Below the pieces are notes generated by a model. That model made no database searches, was not told the origin of the DNA, and saw nothing but the letters and a program-made list of their open reading frames with translations. Shown one piece after another: positions 34,252 through 47,369 of a DNA stretch of 64,000 nt. The DNA is from Acanthosoma haemorrhoidale (taxonomy: Eukaryota > Arthropoda > Insecta > Hemiptera > Acanthosomatidae): NCBI GenBank assembly GCA_930367205.1, contig OV884011.1:86971474-87035473 (forward strand). The letters are read 5' to 3'. Every line of letters starts with the position of its first letter. Positions within the stretch are counted from its first letter, which is position 1. The translations under genes were made by a program, and so were the position numbers.

Positions 34252-34420
34252 CTTCGCGGTGGATTTGGGGGGTCTCTGGGGTGTCTGTAAATATTGTATG
34301 AATGAGCGAGTGAATGATGAACTGTAAATATAGTATGAATGAGATCATTTATCTTAATTACTTATTGCCTTATAAAAGGCAGATTGTAATTATAGCAAAA
34401 AAAAAAAAAAAAAAAAAAAA
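34252..34420 (+). mobile_element. 5'-truncated LINE 3' UTR with poly(A) tail
   Basis: It matches the 3' ends at 30061-30404 and 46800-47365 (GGATTTGGGGGGTCTCTGGG, GTATGAATGAGCGAGTGAAT, CTTATAAAAGGCAGATTGTA) and ends in a 24-base A-run (34397-34420). The left edge is fuzzy and no convincing target-site duplication was found. Confidence 0.75.
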
Positions 34421-35824
34421 TGCTTTATTGGGGCCTACGATACATAGTTTTAAAGATCAGACGCTCTGAAGGTTGTCATGACGCCGGCTGAATGTTTTTT
34501 ATAGCCTCCAGCGTCAAAACACATTCAGCACTTATTTTAGAAATTAATAAAAAAATAAAGATAATATGTTTGACTGGGATAATTAAATTAATTAATACCT
34601 TTTGTTCACCGATTGTATATCATGCCAGATGGATAAAAAAAACAAATATTTATTTAATATACTTAATTTATAATTAAAACCTGGATCACAAACTTAGAAC
34701 AACAAGACAACAACGATTAGGAATATGCATGGTAGATGGTCTTAAGTATTAAATTTCCTTCCTAAGTATATTGAACAGAACTAGGATATTTAAATTAATT
34801 GTCTCCAAATATGGCATGGTATTCATATAAATTGGGAACTGGCTGTGTTACATTACTAAATAATAATACAGTGGTTTTCAATGACCGACACCAACGTTGC
34901 CGTCCTAGGCAGGCCACATAGTAGGCTTACATCATCAATAGTCCAGCGCTATCTCCCTTCATGTAAAAGGTCATCTCATCTACGTCAAGTCAGCAATTGC
35001 CACGTTGTTTTTCAGCTTGAAATAAGCCGTGAAAGTGGGGGAAACCTTTTTGTGTCCTCCTTTTTTTTAACCAGCCAAAATTATGAAAATATATAAAAAT
35101 AAAATTTAGCTGTATGGAGGAAAGTGTTCGTATTCGATGATTGCGCGTACAGATTTCTTTGAAATAGTTTGAATTATAACATACGTATTCACGCGCGTAG
35201 GCAGGGATGCGAAACCTTTATCGTCTGACTCGGTAATACGTTTGCCACAGAGAATAATCTTTAATGACAGTTGGAAGTGGCAAATTAAATAGTCTTTATT
35301 AACATCTCCAGTCCCTTATAAAATTTTCCTTATTTATTGAGATATTCTGACCATTCTCGTTCTTTCATTGTACCTAAGTATTTTTTCACTTCCTATAGAT
35401 ATATGGCAACCTACCTATAGTAATTATTAAAGAAACAACTAATTGAAAATTAACATAAAATAAAAATCTTCTGAAGAATTAACATAAGATATAAGACACC
35501 ACATCTCCCATTATGACACTGTTTTATTATATTATTATTGACAATTATTAAAATGTAGGTGAATATGTGGTTATTTATTAAATACTCTTAAATGTAAATA
35601 AAATAAAAAAGCTCTGGTTATAATGAACGTTATTTTTTTTTTATTTGAAAAACATAATATTGAAATTATATTACTTTATAGAGGTTCTAGATGTTTAAGT
35701 AAATAGTCCCCTATTCATTCATCACTGGAAACTTATCATTCTGTGTACTTACCTGAAACAAAAAAAAAAAAACAGTAAAATTATTACTATACTATCTAGA
35801 TTAGATTCTATCATAATGAGCTGG
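34421..35824. other. No gene recognised
   Basis: AT-rich, with an A-run at 35760-35774. Small frames only, without motifs. Confidence 0.55.
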
Positions 35825-35833
35825 AAAAAAAAA

Positions 35834-35900
35834 GTCGGTCCTTGAACTCAAAACCTCCCATACATCCGGTCGGGTGCTTCACTAGCTTAGCCAGTCCTGC
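35834..35900 (-). tRNA. tRNA-like sequence (tRNA pseudogene or SINE head)
   Basis: On the minus strand, TGGCTAAGCTAGTGAAGCA resembles a Pol III A box with a D arm, and TTTTGAGTTCAAGGACC about 30 bases later resembles a B box with a T arm. Nine T's (35833-35825) follow directly, as for a Pol III terminator. The acceptor and anticodon stems do not close properly and no standard anticodon loop can be drawn, so it is not a functional tRNA gene. Confidence 0.4.
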
Positions 35901-35905
35901 TCGAG

Positions 35906-36564
35906 TCAAGATCTTCCAAATACGACTTATCTTGGGCAGATAGTAAACATGGTAAACATATTTCTGCAGGCGGACCAAGCCTAGTTTATTTTCTTATCGG
36001 CTAATAATTACGCATAGATATCAGAAAATGGCTTAACGTCAGGAACTCAATCATAAATTTGAGCTATCTTTCATTCGCATCAGGAATATGTTTATACCCT
36101 ATATACAATAGTTCATGGGACAATAAATACTACCATAAACAAGGTCAATCAATACGTTGTATGTAAGATTTAAGGAAGTCTAGTAATAATTTCCTGAAAT
36201 ATCATTATTTTATTTACAACTGTAAACAAGTTTAATTAGCATGTACTGGACACATTTTTTTAACAAATAAAAACCAAATACGGACATATGACAGTGATCG
36301 TTGTTTATTACAATTAATCTTACTCCTACATTAAATCATTAATTAACAGCAGTGATAGTTGGTTTATATTTCATGGTCAGCTGATTATTTTATTAGTCTT
36401 GTATTTATAATAAAATTCTATTATAGTGCTTTGTCTAATCATTTTAATACATAATAATTATCATTATTGTTAGTGATGCTAATCTGTTTCGTAGAAATGA
36501 AATATTAAAATAATGTTTGCTCCTCAAATTTATCTATATTCCGAAGCCGCCCAATTATGCTTAT
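35906..36564. other. No gene recognised
   Basis: AT-rich; no coding or repeat signature. Confidence 0.55.
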
Positions 36565-36577
36565 TTAACAAACAAAT

Positions 36578-36633
36578 GCCTTATAAAAGGCAGATTGTAA
36601 TTATTGCACAATAAAGATTGTTATATATAGATC
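36578..36633 (+). mobile_element. 56-bp LINE 3'-end insertion with exact 13-bp target duplication
   Basis: TTAACAAACAAAT lies at 36565-36577 and 36634-36646. Between them is only the last part of the LINE 3' UTR seen at 47310-47350 (CCTTATAAAAGGCAGATTGT, CACAATAAAG), followed by ATTGTTATATATAGATC instead of a poly(A). The exact duplication and the shared 3' end make retrotransposition by the same family nearly certain. Confidence 0.88.
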
Positions 36634-36646
36634 TTAACAAACAAAT

Positions 36647-37458
36647 AGTAACACCTTGAATATCTCATATAATAAAATATATGTAAAACAATAGTTGCAT
36701 CATTTATGGTTATATGTAGTTAAATAATCTTTGTAGGGGAGAGTCTTTTAAAAGAAAAGAAAGAAAATTTTTATTATGAAGTACAATCAAAACACTGGTA
36801 TATACAAATATTAAGAGTTACGTTACTACATACTGGGTGGAATGTCTAGGCAGCAGTGGGGTCTGGGGCTAAAGCTGAGACATATATGTATAAGAAAAGG
36901 ATAAGATTCTGGGATGTAGGGAGGTCTTGGAGGGATGTGGTGGCTTACGTAAAAATAAGAGGTAACCATCAGTGACTTCCATGAAGTCACGAGGCAGGTA
37001 TACAGTTCTGCTCAAGCCCCTTCTACTTGTTCTTAGCTTTATAAAACTTACGAAAAACAAAATTTGCTGCGCGAACATAACGAAATTGAATGAATTCATA
37101 TATTTTGTATTGTTAAAGGAAGACAATAGGTTTTTTGAGAACGTTCTAAATAACACGCTTAGTTACTGAAGAGGTTTAATCAGCCTCAGGAGGATTAGGA
37201 TTATGTCAGGAACTGTGCTTAAAGGATGTTGGATTGCTTTGCCTAAATTTTCCGCTGCCTTGATGTCTCTGATAAGGATAAGGAACAATCAATAATATTC
37301 CAAAAAAAAAATGATATAGTTGACCAGTCATAGAAAAAATGATTTGTTTTCAAAATCTGACAAATCTTAAGATATCCTTTATTACTATGAGGAAATTAAT
37401 CTGTATCTTTCACTTTTAAAAAAAAAAAAATTAATCGTCCGAAAACTGAATCTCTTTT
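36647..37458. other. No gene recognised
   Basis: A minus-strand frame at 36869-37156 (95 codons, containing SRTVYLPRDFMEVTDGYLLF) is the most protein-like item, but it matches nothing I know. An A-run lies near 37418-37431. Confidence 0.45.
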
Positions 37459-38194
37459 TGTCGGGCACAGATATGTGAGTCCCCAAGGTAGGGTGGAGTC
37501 GCCCGCCTGGGCTATGGCCACTACAACCTCTAGCCGCCCTCCGGCGAGCGCCCAGAAAGAGATAAGGGGGATGGGCCTGTGGTCTTTCACTCTGGCTGCC
37601 GGCCTAGTCAGTAGGCAGCTTTAATTCGTTTTAATCTGACTCCATAAGATCTTAGAAGGTGTGCACCGACTAAGAACTATGTTTAGGAGAAGAAGTACAG
37701 GGTGGTAGGTTTAAAGGTAGTTTATGTGGTCTTGTAATGACCAGGCGAGTGTGAACCGGAGGGAAGCAGACTGGATGCCCGTGGGAGACGCTACTAGGTA
37801 AAGTTTGTAGGGCCACGGCAACCGTCGTCCGCGAGGAAGAGGTCTCTCCCTAGGAGGTGCTATTTTTAGCGAAGTTAGGATAGAGAGAGATGCAGAGGTA
37901 GTTGAATAAGACGTTTCAGTAGAGCAGCAAGCGCCAGTGGAGAGAGAGAGGAGAGAGTAGTGTTCCATGTGACCGTCCTGTTTGTTATACTAATTCGGTC
38001 TAGTCTGGTTTCTTATAGGCGGCCAGTCGTGGTGGGGATGGGTCCCCACCTGTGGCTGTTCCCCCCACTAGCTTCTCCCCTACTCTCACTGACGTCGTAA
38101 CTTTTATTAACACATATGGAAACATGGACATATATTTTCTGTTTCGAGAAGAGGGGAACTTGTGATTATTCGTAATTAAGAGGTGGCCACAACA
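37459..38194 (-). mobile_element. Solo LTR, Ty3/Gypsy-like family, with 5-bp target duplication
   Basis: Read on the minus strand, it runs from TGTTGTGGCCACCTCTTAAT (38194) to GTGCCCGACA (37459). CTTTT flanks both edges (37454-37458 and 38195-38199), the 5-bp duplication expected from Ty3/Gypsy integration. At 736 bp it is the best-preserved copy and defines the family ends. Having one LTR with a clean duplication and no internal region means LTR-LTR recombination removed the body. Confidence 0.85.
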
Positions 38195-39192
38195 CTTTTT
38201 TTTATAAAAAATGTAGCTCGATCAGTTTCGTATTCCACTTCACCACACAGGTTATTCTCAGAGTAGTTGCCCCGATTGGTAAAAGGCATTCGAAGAGGTT
38301 AATTCGCAGTTTTAAAAATGCTTTTCCTTCAATCTATTATTTACTTATGAAATCATAACTGTAGGGGTGTCTTTTTAATGGTAAATATACGTTTTTCACT
38401 TGTGTAGTCATTAAAGTAAGGGGAGCCAAAGTCTATTGTTCTTGGTTCTATCTTGTATATAATATGCAACTGGTTTTCTTTCCACAGCATTCCTATGTAC
38501 TACTACTATTGCACCTGTTTCTGACTTTAAGGCTGTCCTTGCGTCGAACTCTGATCCCAAGGTTACCCTCGGTGATTCTCCAATAACAATGGAATTGGAC
38601 TGAAATGAAATGATAGTAGAGAATTAGAACGAATAAAACATTAAAACAGGGGCCATATTTACATTGTGCTATCAAATAATGACCCCTCTTTTATTATATC
38701 TTGACGAATACATGATACCAACAGCTGAATCCGTTGTTAATAATTTAAGCAAAAAATCTGTAAAAGAATGATGCAAAGAAATGTTAGCAAAGGTCACGGT
38801 TTCATAAATAAGTATAAAAACAAGCTCATACTGTGCAACTGCTTATATAAACCTATCTGGGCCTACGATGTGAAACTGTTTGGATATCTAGACGATACAG
38901 CGATTTAAATTAAAAGTTCTGTGGTGGAAAGCGAGTCCTCCATGGCACCTTTTGTCACGAAACACTTAATACAGACTACGACAATCCTTACGTGTAAGAA
39001 ATGATAGAAATTTTCTGAATTCTTACCAACACCCCAAACATAAGAATTTTCAAACGGAAACGACTTTCTTAACCAACCCCGTCGTCTTAAAACCTGATGA
39101 CTAGGGACCTAACGTCTAGGGGAAAAATAAAAATTTGTATTTGCATAGGTAAATTGGCGGTACTGCTCTCTCACCAATAAGATCAAACTGTA
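38195..39192. other. No gene recognised
   Basis: AT-rich, with short motif-free frames (for example 38493-38675). Confidence 0.55.
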
Positions 39193-40247
<1,055 letters not shown>

Positions 40248-42524
40248 GATTCCTACCTTAAACCACTTGGCTTCAACTTTTCAACACTATCTTCGATCGC
40301 TTAAACTGTCCTCTGTTTGTTGTAAATCATTTGTATGTACCACCATAAAACTAACCGAGTTTTATTTAATTAAAAAATTATTATTTCTATCAGGTTGATT
40401 GATAGAAGGTAACTCGGAAATATACATCCAATGAGAGTGACATTATTTCACTATACAAATGCTATTCATAATATATTTTTAAATGTTTGATAGAAATCTT
40501 TCCGTTGGAAGGTGAGTTTTAGTTGATCAAGGAGAAACAGACGAACTATAAACATAAAGTTGTGGTCTAATGAGGCAGGTTAGTAAGTCAACAACCAATC
40601 TTTCTAGTAAGTAGTGTTCCTATGTGTTGTAGTTATTTTTTAGACTCTTACCACTGAGAAGATGAAATGGAATAAAAATAACTTTAATCACTGTAAGAAG
40701 CTCGTGCATAGTAATATTGCATAAAGGTCCCTATATTAGAAGACCTTAGCACCCGATAGAAGGTGATGAATGGTGATGTGCCAATATGTGATAAGGGTGA
40801 TACCGAAGAAGATCTGTAAATCAAGAGCTGGCCGAAAACCGTCGCTTTTTCGCTCCAAGACAGATTGGCAACTAATACTAAAACGATTGACTAGATATGG
40901 TGGCTTGGAAATAATTCGACTGTACACATAGTACCGTACATATATGCGATCGTAAACACAATTATTTATGTATGTAAAATTACATCATGGGGGCTGAAAC
41001 ACCATTTATATGGACCTTTTTACCCCCATAATACATCCTGATAGATGTAGATCTATGGATGATGTAATGTATGTTTGATTAATGGATGCCAGTTGATACT
41101 GCCAAAAAAATCCTATTAAAGCATCTGTGTACATTTTGACATTTATTTCCGACATTTTCTCAGACTAGTCATTTATTTTAACCATTTATAGTCCACTTTA
41201 GCCAGAATTAGAAAGGGGGGAAAGGATTTTGAACTGTTTTTTGGTATAAGGCTTGTAAGCAAGAATCTTAATAAAACAACAGTTCATTTAAGTAGCCTTC
41301 TTTCCCTGACAGAGTGGTATATAACTAGTGGACCATAACGGTATATAAACACCTAGTGGAGAGAATAGTGGTTTGTTGTTGCTGTGCGTTTATTGTCCTC
41401 TATAACGGAACCTTGAGCGTTTAGCAGCACTGGATCGATTGGCTTGGGAAATCGAACATTATTGATAGAGGGGACAACAAAGGTTCATGCATTTACTTTA
41501 TTTTCTCGAACAGTAGTGTACTTTAAGATTTTTCATCTTCTGTACAGTTGCCAATTGTGTGTTGAACCTCAGTTATCAAACAATCGGATTCGTGCCTTCA
41601 CACAGTTTTATTTATTTATAAAACTCCAACGTTTTAAACCATCATCATTACTATAGTTTTAGTCTTACTATGAAAGCAATTTTTTCAAAATCAGTGTTTG
41701 ATTCGAATGTCGGAACTTTTCATGTTACAGCAGCTGAGGGTGCTTATTGGTACCACTAAAAACGGCTATATAAACAAGAAATGGATAAATAAAGTTTCAG
41801 CAAAGGATATTACTCACATAATAATAATTAATATACAGTGTCACCATTAGCCCATATATTCAGTTCATTATTTAGATAATTTACAATTTCGCTTAGAAGT
41901 ATAATTAAAATAACACATCTTTTAATCATTGAGATCACACCGTCTAATGTATACATGTGTTCTTTGTAGTTTTCCTCGGAGGAATAATGGTTTTTAATGC
42001 ACTGAGAAAATCAGAATCTTTTAAAATTGTTAAAAACTGTTGAGTCAGTTTCTAAGGCGACTATTATACGCATATATTAGTGAAGCTTGCCAATTCTTAT
42101 TAGTTTTTTCCTTATCTATAATCTTAAAAATTTGAGAGGAAAAAAAAAAATCTTATTTGATCTGAAGCTAATATATATATAACAATAATATTTTCGAGTA
42201 TAATACGAATAAATTGTTTATAATACCTATAAAATTACCTTGGCTACTGCAGTGTAGTGATTGCTTAAGTTTTTCAGAAAGTGAAATACTTTTTTATGCG
42301 TTCTATCCAATCATAATGCGCAAGTGATTGTAATTAACATAGAATGGTGTACTTTAATCTGGAATTGGTTGTTTGAAATATATACTGTGAGAAACTTTAA
42401 TGATTATGTTTTGTTTTTCCATAACTTCTGGGAAATGATATTTATATACCCTATTTTCCTGATCCAAATGGTGGCTCTTAAAAGGTACCGTGCTGCTTTT
42501 GTTTTAGTGTTGATATTTTTTATT
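40248..42524. other. Unidentified 2.3-kb spacer between the inverted arms
   Basis: No transposase, capsid, polymerase or other motif could be read on either strand. The longest ATG-like frames (40736-40927 minus, 41444-41656 plus, 42324-42569 plus) have no recognised domain; the last is hydrophobic and runs into the right arm. A short inverted motif (ATTACATCATGGGGG against CCCCCATAATACATC) lies near 40980-41040. This is where a transposase would be expected if the structure were an autonomous transposon. Confidence 0.6.
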
Positions 42525-42808
42525 CGTTCTGTTTGTATATTGTGTCTGTTGTTGTTTTCATTTTGGTAACGTTTAGAGGTGATTTCACATTTAAAACCAT
42601 TTATAGTTTTTTAACTTGTGGTTTTATAAAAGGTTCCTATTTATTCAAATGTGAAAGGGACTTCATGAACTAATTCTTCAAAGGGGACGTGATAGTTCAT
42701 CTTGCCTGATAGCAGTCTTCTTAATTTACTTTGTTACTTAAGGTATCCTAGAGGTGCTATGCATTATTTGTTGTGATGCGCATAGCTTTCTCCCCCCCCC
42801 CCCCCTCG

Positions 42809-42894
<86 letters not shown>

Positions 42895-43569
42895 TTCCCC
42901 GACACGCCGAAAGTGATGACAAATGTATCCTTTCTTGGTTAGGGCCGAGGTAAAAAGGAGAAAGTAGGAGGCATTACAACGAATTAATTACACACAGGAA
43001 GTAAAAGTTATTATGTTAATGTCTGTGCTTGTGCTGAAATAAATCGTAACCTTGCCCCATTTATTTGTTGTTTGTTGAAATGGGTTGGCTTTATTAAAAC
43101 AGTACGTTTTGTAACTTTTTGAGTACTTTTTTTTCCTTTCTCATACATCATTAACATGTATCGCGTAAAATTGTGAAGAATGAAATTCTGAACTGTAATT
43201 GGCCAATTAAAGTCTGTAGTCAATGCTATGAAGAAAATATCGCGCAGCTGGGAATGGGATGAATAATTGCTAAATGTGGTGGTGAGATTATAAAAATAAT
43301 TTTTTTTTTATTTACCTTAGAGGATTGGTGATAAGAGGTTTTCCGAAGTTTATTTAGAAAAAGCATTTTGTTTATAGTTGGCGTTGATATAAGTAATTGT
43401 TTACATAATTTTGTGAATGTTTTCACAGAAGTGAGGACTGCATAGTGAAATACACCACGCAAATCGATAGCAAATCTATCATTTATTAGCTTTCTTTACG
43501 CCTAGCTAACTCTGCTGCTGTGAAAAAAAACATTTTTAACTAAATAACAATTATTCAGTTTCCTAAAAT
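42525..43569 (-). repeat. Right arm of the ~1.05-kb inverted repeat
   Basis: The reverse complement of 39193-40247, ending TCCTAAAAT at 43569. No duplication flanks the outer edges: CAAACTGTA lies outside the left, GAAATAGAAA outside the right. It carries the (CT)n tract and an extra ~30 bp near 43318-43350 that the left arm lacks. Confidence 0.9.
42806..42896. repeat. (CT)n microsatellite in the right arm
   Basis: Mirror image of the GA tract in the left arm, preceded by a C-run (42792-42805). Confidence 0.97.
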
Positions 43570-44676
43570 GAAATAGAAATTATCAGATTTTACCAATAAC
43601 TTATTTTACTTTAGTTTTACAATTCAGAATCTTAAACAATACTTTAAATGTTTCTTCCGGTAATTTAAACCATTTTTAGTATCGCCCCAATCACATTTAC
43701 TGTACACTGTATACTTTAATCTATAGAAAAAGGTTTTGAATGATAAACAAGCTTCATTAATAAGTTCGTTATGAGCCAAGATTATATTTATTAAAACTAA
43801 AGAAAATATGAATTAAAAGAAGATATTTTATACTATTTTGTATGATCTTACACTGCATAAATTGATGATTTCATAAGTAATTATATGTGCTCATTAACTG
43901 TGTTATGTTTATTTTAACATTTGTTTTAATTTGTCATCCGATATATATTACATAAACGATATATGATTGATAGTACAAAAGTAGGTTATAGGTCTTAACT
44001 TCATGATAATTACCCTTTATTATAATTTATGGGAAGGCATATTACTTTGTACACTTTGTTAGTAAATAGGAGAACGTTCTAGAGTACATGGTGGTAAAAT
44101 TTTACTCATTTTGTTTATGTACGTAGTTTAAATTTCATTTTATTTCAATTTATTCTCATTTTAATACAGTTTTTACGATAATTACTCAAGCTAATTTCTT
44201 TTAAAAACGTTTTTCAAATTTATTGTAAATGTTATTTCAGATTCTATTGATCTCGTGTTGTTTTATCTATAAACTTTATATTAATAAACTTAATTTGTTT
44301 TCATATTAAAATGTAAGTATAAAACACGTTAATTTATCATCCTTGTGCAATGAATATTGCATAACAACTTTGTTTATAATTTTGGCTTTACTATAACCTA
44401 GTTTTACTTTACCGCGTTATGGTGATGTTACGCCCACTTGCAAAATGCATATGAAAATATAGTACGAACTAGACAATTACATGAAATTTTCTATGCAGCT
44501 TGCTTTTTCATCTACGACGTCAAAGATTTAATTTGTTCCCTGAATTTAGGCCTGTGCAGTACATTGACAGCATTTAATGCGCATAGAACTATTGCATATT
44601 ATTTTCTAAATCTACACAAAGAACTTACAGTAATGTGTAGCCCAATACTCATTTTATCTTTTTACAATAACTTAGG
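43570..44676. other. No gene recognised
   Basis: AT-rich. A plus-strand frame at 44438-44692 (84 codons) has no recognisable motif and runs into the LTR edge. Confidence 0.5.
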
Positions 44677-45095
44677 TGTCGGGTATTGTTGAATATCCCC
44701 AAAGTGGGGAGCAGACACCCGCGACGGGCTAGGGTCGCTACAACCTCTAGCCGAAGTCCGGCGAGCGCCAAGGAAGAGATAAGGTGGGTGGACCTGTGGT
44801 CTTTCACCCTGGCTGCCTGGCCTAGTCGGCGATCAGCCTAATTCGTTTTGATCTGACTCCATAAAATCTTTGATCAAATCAGGAGAAGAGGAACAGGAGA
44901 AGCAGACTGGATTGCCGTGGGATACGCTACTAGGTAAGTTTTTGGGGCCACGGAAACCGTCGTCCGCGAGGGAGAGGTCTCTCCCAAGGAGGTGCTAGTT
45001 TTAGCTAGACGAAGGCAGGGGGAAGGTATTCCTACTAGGAAGGTGTGGGGCCTGACAACGCAGGACTAAAAAATAACGAGATCAGGAGGGATGTG
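44677..45095 (-). mobile_element. Truncated LTR, Ty3/Gypsy-like family
   Basis: On the minus strand it ends ...GGGGATATTCAACA...CCCGACA (44677) and matches 48589-49060 block by block (CTCGCCGGAC, GTGAAAGACCACAGG, AGACCTCTCCC, CTAGTTTTAG). Similarity stops near 45095, so the promoter half with the TATA box is missing. Confidence 0.75.
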
Positions 45096-46621
45096 AAAAG
45101 AGAAAATAACGATCATATGCAGTAACTTGAATGAAAACTTCCAAATTAAAAAAAAAATATTTAGATGATTAGAGAAAGTAAATGAATAAATGATTAACTT
45201 CAACAACGCTCTGTATCGTATTATATTGTTTATGGCTGCATTAAAGGACCCATTCAGTGGGGCTAATGAAGTCACGAGTAAAGTAATAGCGAGCACAGTT
45301 TTAGAACAGACTTGCCCCGTAGAAGAAATCGTAGTTTGAGTAGATTAGGCCTTACTATTCAAAAAGGCTTAATTTTGATTAAATATATACTTTTTAGAAA
45401 TGTTTGGAAGTTAAAAATCTCGTCCTTAAGTATTCGGTTTAGGTCGTGCCAACTTATTCCCAAAAGCCACAGTTATATAGTAAGTCACATTAACCTGTGT
45501 CCCTCCCCCCCCCCATTACCTCCCAAGGATAATGAAGTTTGATTCAAACACTAAAATGTGTATAAAATTTCTAATTAAGTAGTTTTATAACACTACATAT
45601 TTTGAAATTTAGGCTAGTACGAAGGATAGCTTAGTTCCTGGCAATAAAAAAAATCATTCAAACTCGTCAATTCACGATTTTATTTTTCAAATACCTTCCA
45701 CAAAGATTTTAATATTCGTATTTTTCTAAACTTAATTAAAACCAGGCATAAAACATTCTATGTATTGATTTCTGGAAACAGGAATCCAGTATTTATGACC
45801 TCTACTACTCTTAACAACCGAGAGGATCGTTGCCTGAAAAGAAAATTGCATCTAGACTTACTTCACACAAATAACGTTTTTTTCTAAAAAACAATTGTGT
45901 GTTTTTTTTTTTTTTTTGTTTTTTTTATATTCAATCAATTTCATTAAGATAAAATTACAATCTGCCATTGATATTTCAAAATTGAAATTATTCAGATTTC
46001 ACGAATTCCGTTCCATAATGGGGTTGATCATTATAATATAGTTTATATTACTTTTGTTTATTGCATTAGAAAATGTACAAAAGAGCAGTATGCAAGTTAT
46101 TAATTATAAGGAAGTTTATATCAAGATTAAAGATAGTAAAAGAAATGTAACAGCAAATAAGCATTTTAATTTTTCAAAATTTACTATACACTTAAAAATA
46201 GGATTGAAAAAATATTTTTACTGGTTCAGACATCAGGAGAGTGATTTTCCTTTAAAAAAAAAATGCATAACAACAAGAAACGTGAGCTCATATACTAATG
46301 AATTTTTTATTATTTGATCAATCAATACCAGCCAAACACGTGGCTTGTGCACGGAATTTCTACAGGCAGCGGTTTCTAAAATAAATATCATTGCTTTTTA
46401 CAATTTCATGTCCTATCGAAGTATCTTTATCAGTTCATAAGGAGTTTTTTTCTAGTCATCCATTTAGTTAAATTTCCATACTATTTAGGGTTTTAAAACA
46501 AAAGCGATTGAAATTAAGTTTTACCATTTAAAAGAGTAAATCACAATCATTAACTTATCATGAACTTCACTTATCGTGAGGAATAAAAAGAGTTATGTGG
46601 CATATAACATATTTGTCATAC
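45096..46621. other. No gene; possible short LINE tail at about 45901-45966
   Basis: AT-rich. At 45901-45966, on the minus strand, AATGGCAGATTGTAATTTTAT resembles the LINE 3' UTR and is followed by a T-rich tract on the plus strand, so it may be a minute truncated insertion. Frames at 45066, 45312 and 46054 lack motifs. Confidence 0.45.
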
Positions 46622-46746
46622 TCCTGCAAATTAGGCTAATTAATATGAGACGAACGCTACATTGAAATGCTACTCGATATGGTCCTTTCATGGAGTGCCA
46701 TTTTAATGCAGATTTCGTCATACATTAACTAGCCTAATTCGCAGGA
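46622..46746. mobile_element. 125-bp MITE-like element with ~50-bp inverted ends
   Basis: Left end TCCTGCAAATTAGGCTAATT; right end, reverse-complemented, TCCTGCGAATTAGGCTAGTT. The similarity continues inward for about 50 bp, leaving only a short middle. Several substitutions show it is old. No target-site duplication was identified, so the superfamily is open. Confidence 0.75.
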
Positions 46747-46799
46747 ATTTCAATACAGTATCAACAGGCTCTTTCACGTTTGTTCTTTTTTGTATACCG

Positions 46800-47365
46800 G
46801 CCATTCGCCGTCTATAATTTTAAGGCTCTATCCCATCTCTCAATAGAAAATAAACTACTAATCTACAAAGTTATACTTAAACCAATCTGGACATACGGAA
46901 TAGAGCTATGGGGGACAGCAAAAAAGTCGAACATCAAGCGTATCCAATCCTTTCAATCCAAAGTCCTGAGAACAATAGTAAATGCCCCTTATTATGTCAG
47001 CAACAAAACCCTTCATAACGACCTTAATATACCCTACATTCTAGAACTCATCCCTTCCAAGTTTATGAAATTCCACAGTAGCCTTTCCAACCACCCTAAT
47101 CCTGTAGCACAGTCTTTGCACTGCGCCACTCATCCCTATAATCCTCCTCGGAGACTGAAACGGCAGTGGCCTCGTGACCTGCTATAATCGCGTGACAGTG
47201 GGAGTCCTGGCAATGGCCAATTTCTCCAATCATGTCCTAGTATGAATGAGCGAGTGAATGATGACTGTAAATATGGTATGAATGAGATCATTTATCTGTA
47301 TTATTATTGCCTTATAAAAGGCAGATTGTAATTATTTCACAATAAAGTTCTGATTTGTTGTTGTT
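46800..47365 (+). mobile_element. 5'-truncated Jockey/CR1-like LINE (RT C-terminus plus 3' UTR)
   Basis: It contains the end of a reverse transcriptase ORF (to 47187) and a 3' UTR with GTGAATGATGACTGTAAATA and CTTATAAAAGGCAGATTGTA, ending AATAAAG and TTG repeats. It is the most complete representative of the family whose tails lie at 30061, 34252 and 36578 and whose coding fragments lie at 31078. The exact left boundary is uncertain. Confidence 0.8.
46822..47187 (+). pseudogene. C-terminal fragment of a non-LTR reverse transcriptase
   Basis: The fragment opens with LSHLSIENKLLIYKVILKPI, followed by WTYGIELWGTA, QSFQSKVLRTIVNAPYYVSN and LHNDLNIPYI, and closes with PPRRLKRQWPRDLL. This is the conserved region after the polymerase core in Jockey-clade insect LINEs. 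The frame is intact to a normal stop, but the endonuclease and catalytic FADD region are missing, so it is a dead 5'-truncated copy. It belongs to a different family from the 7.7-10.6 kb element: the C-termini differ. Confidence 0.85.
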
Positions 47366-47369
47366 TAAT

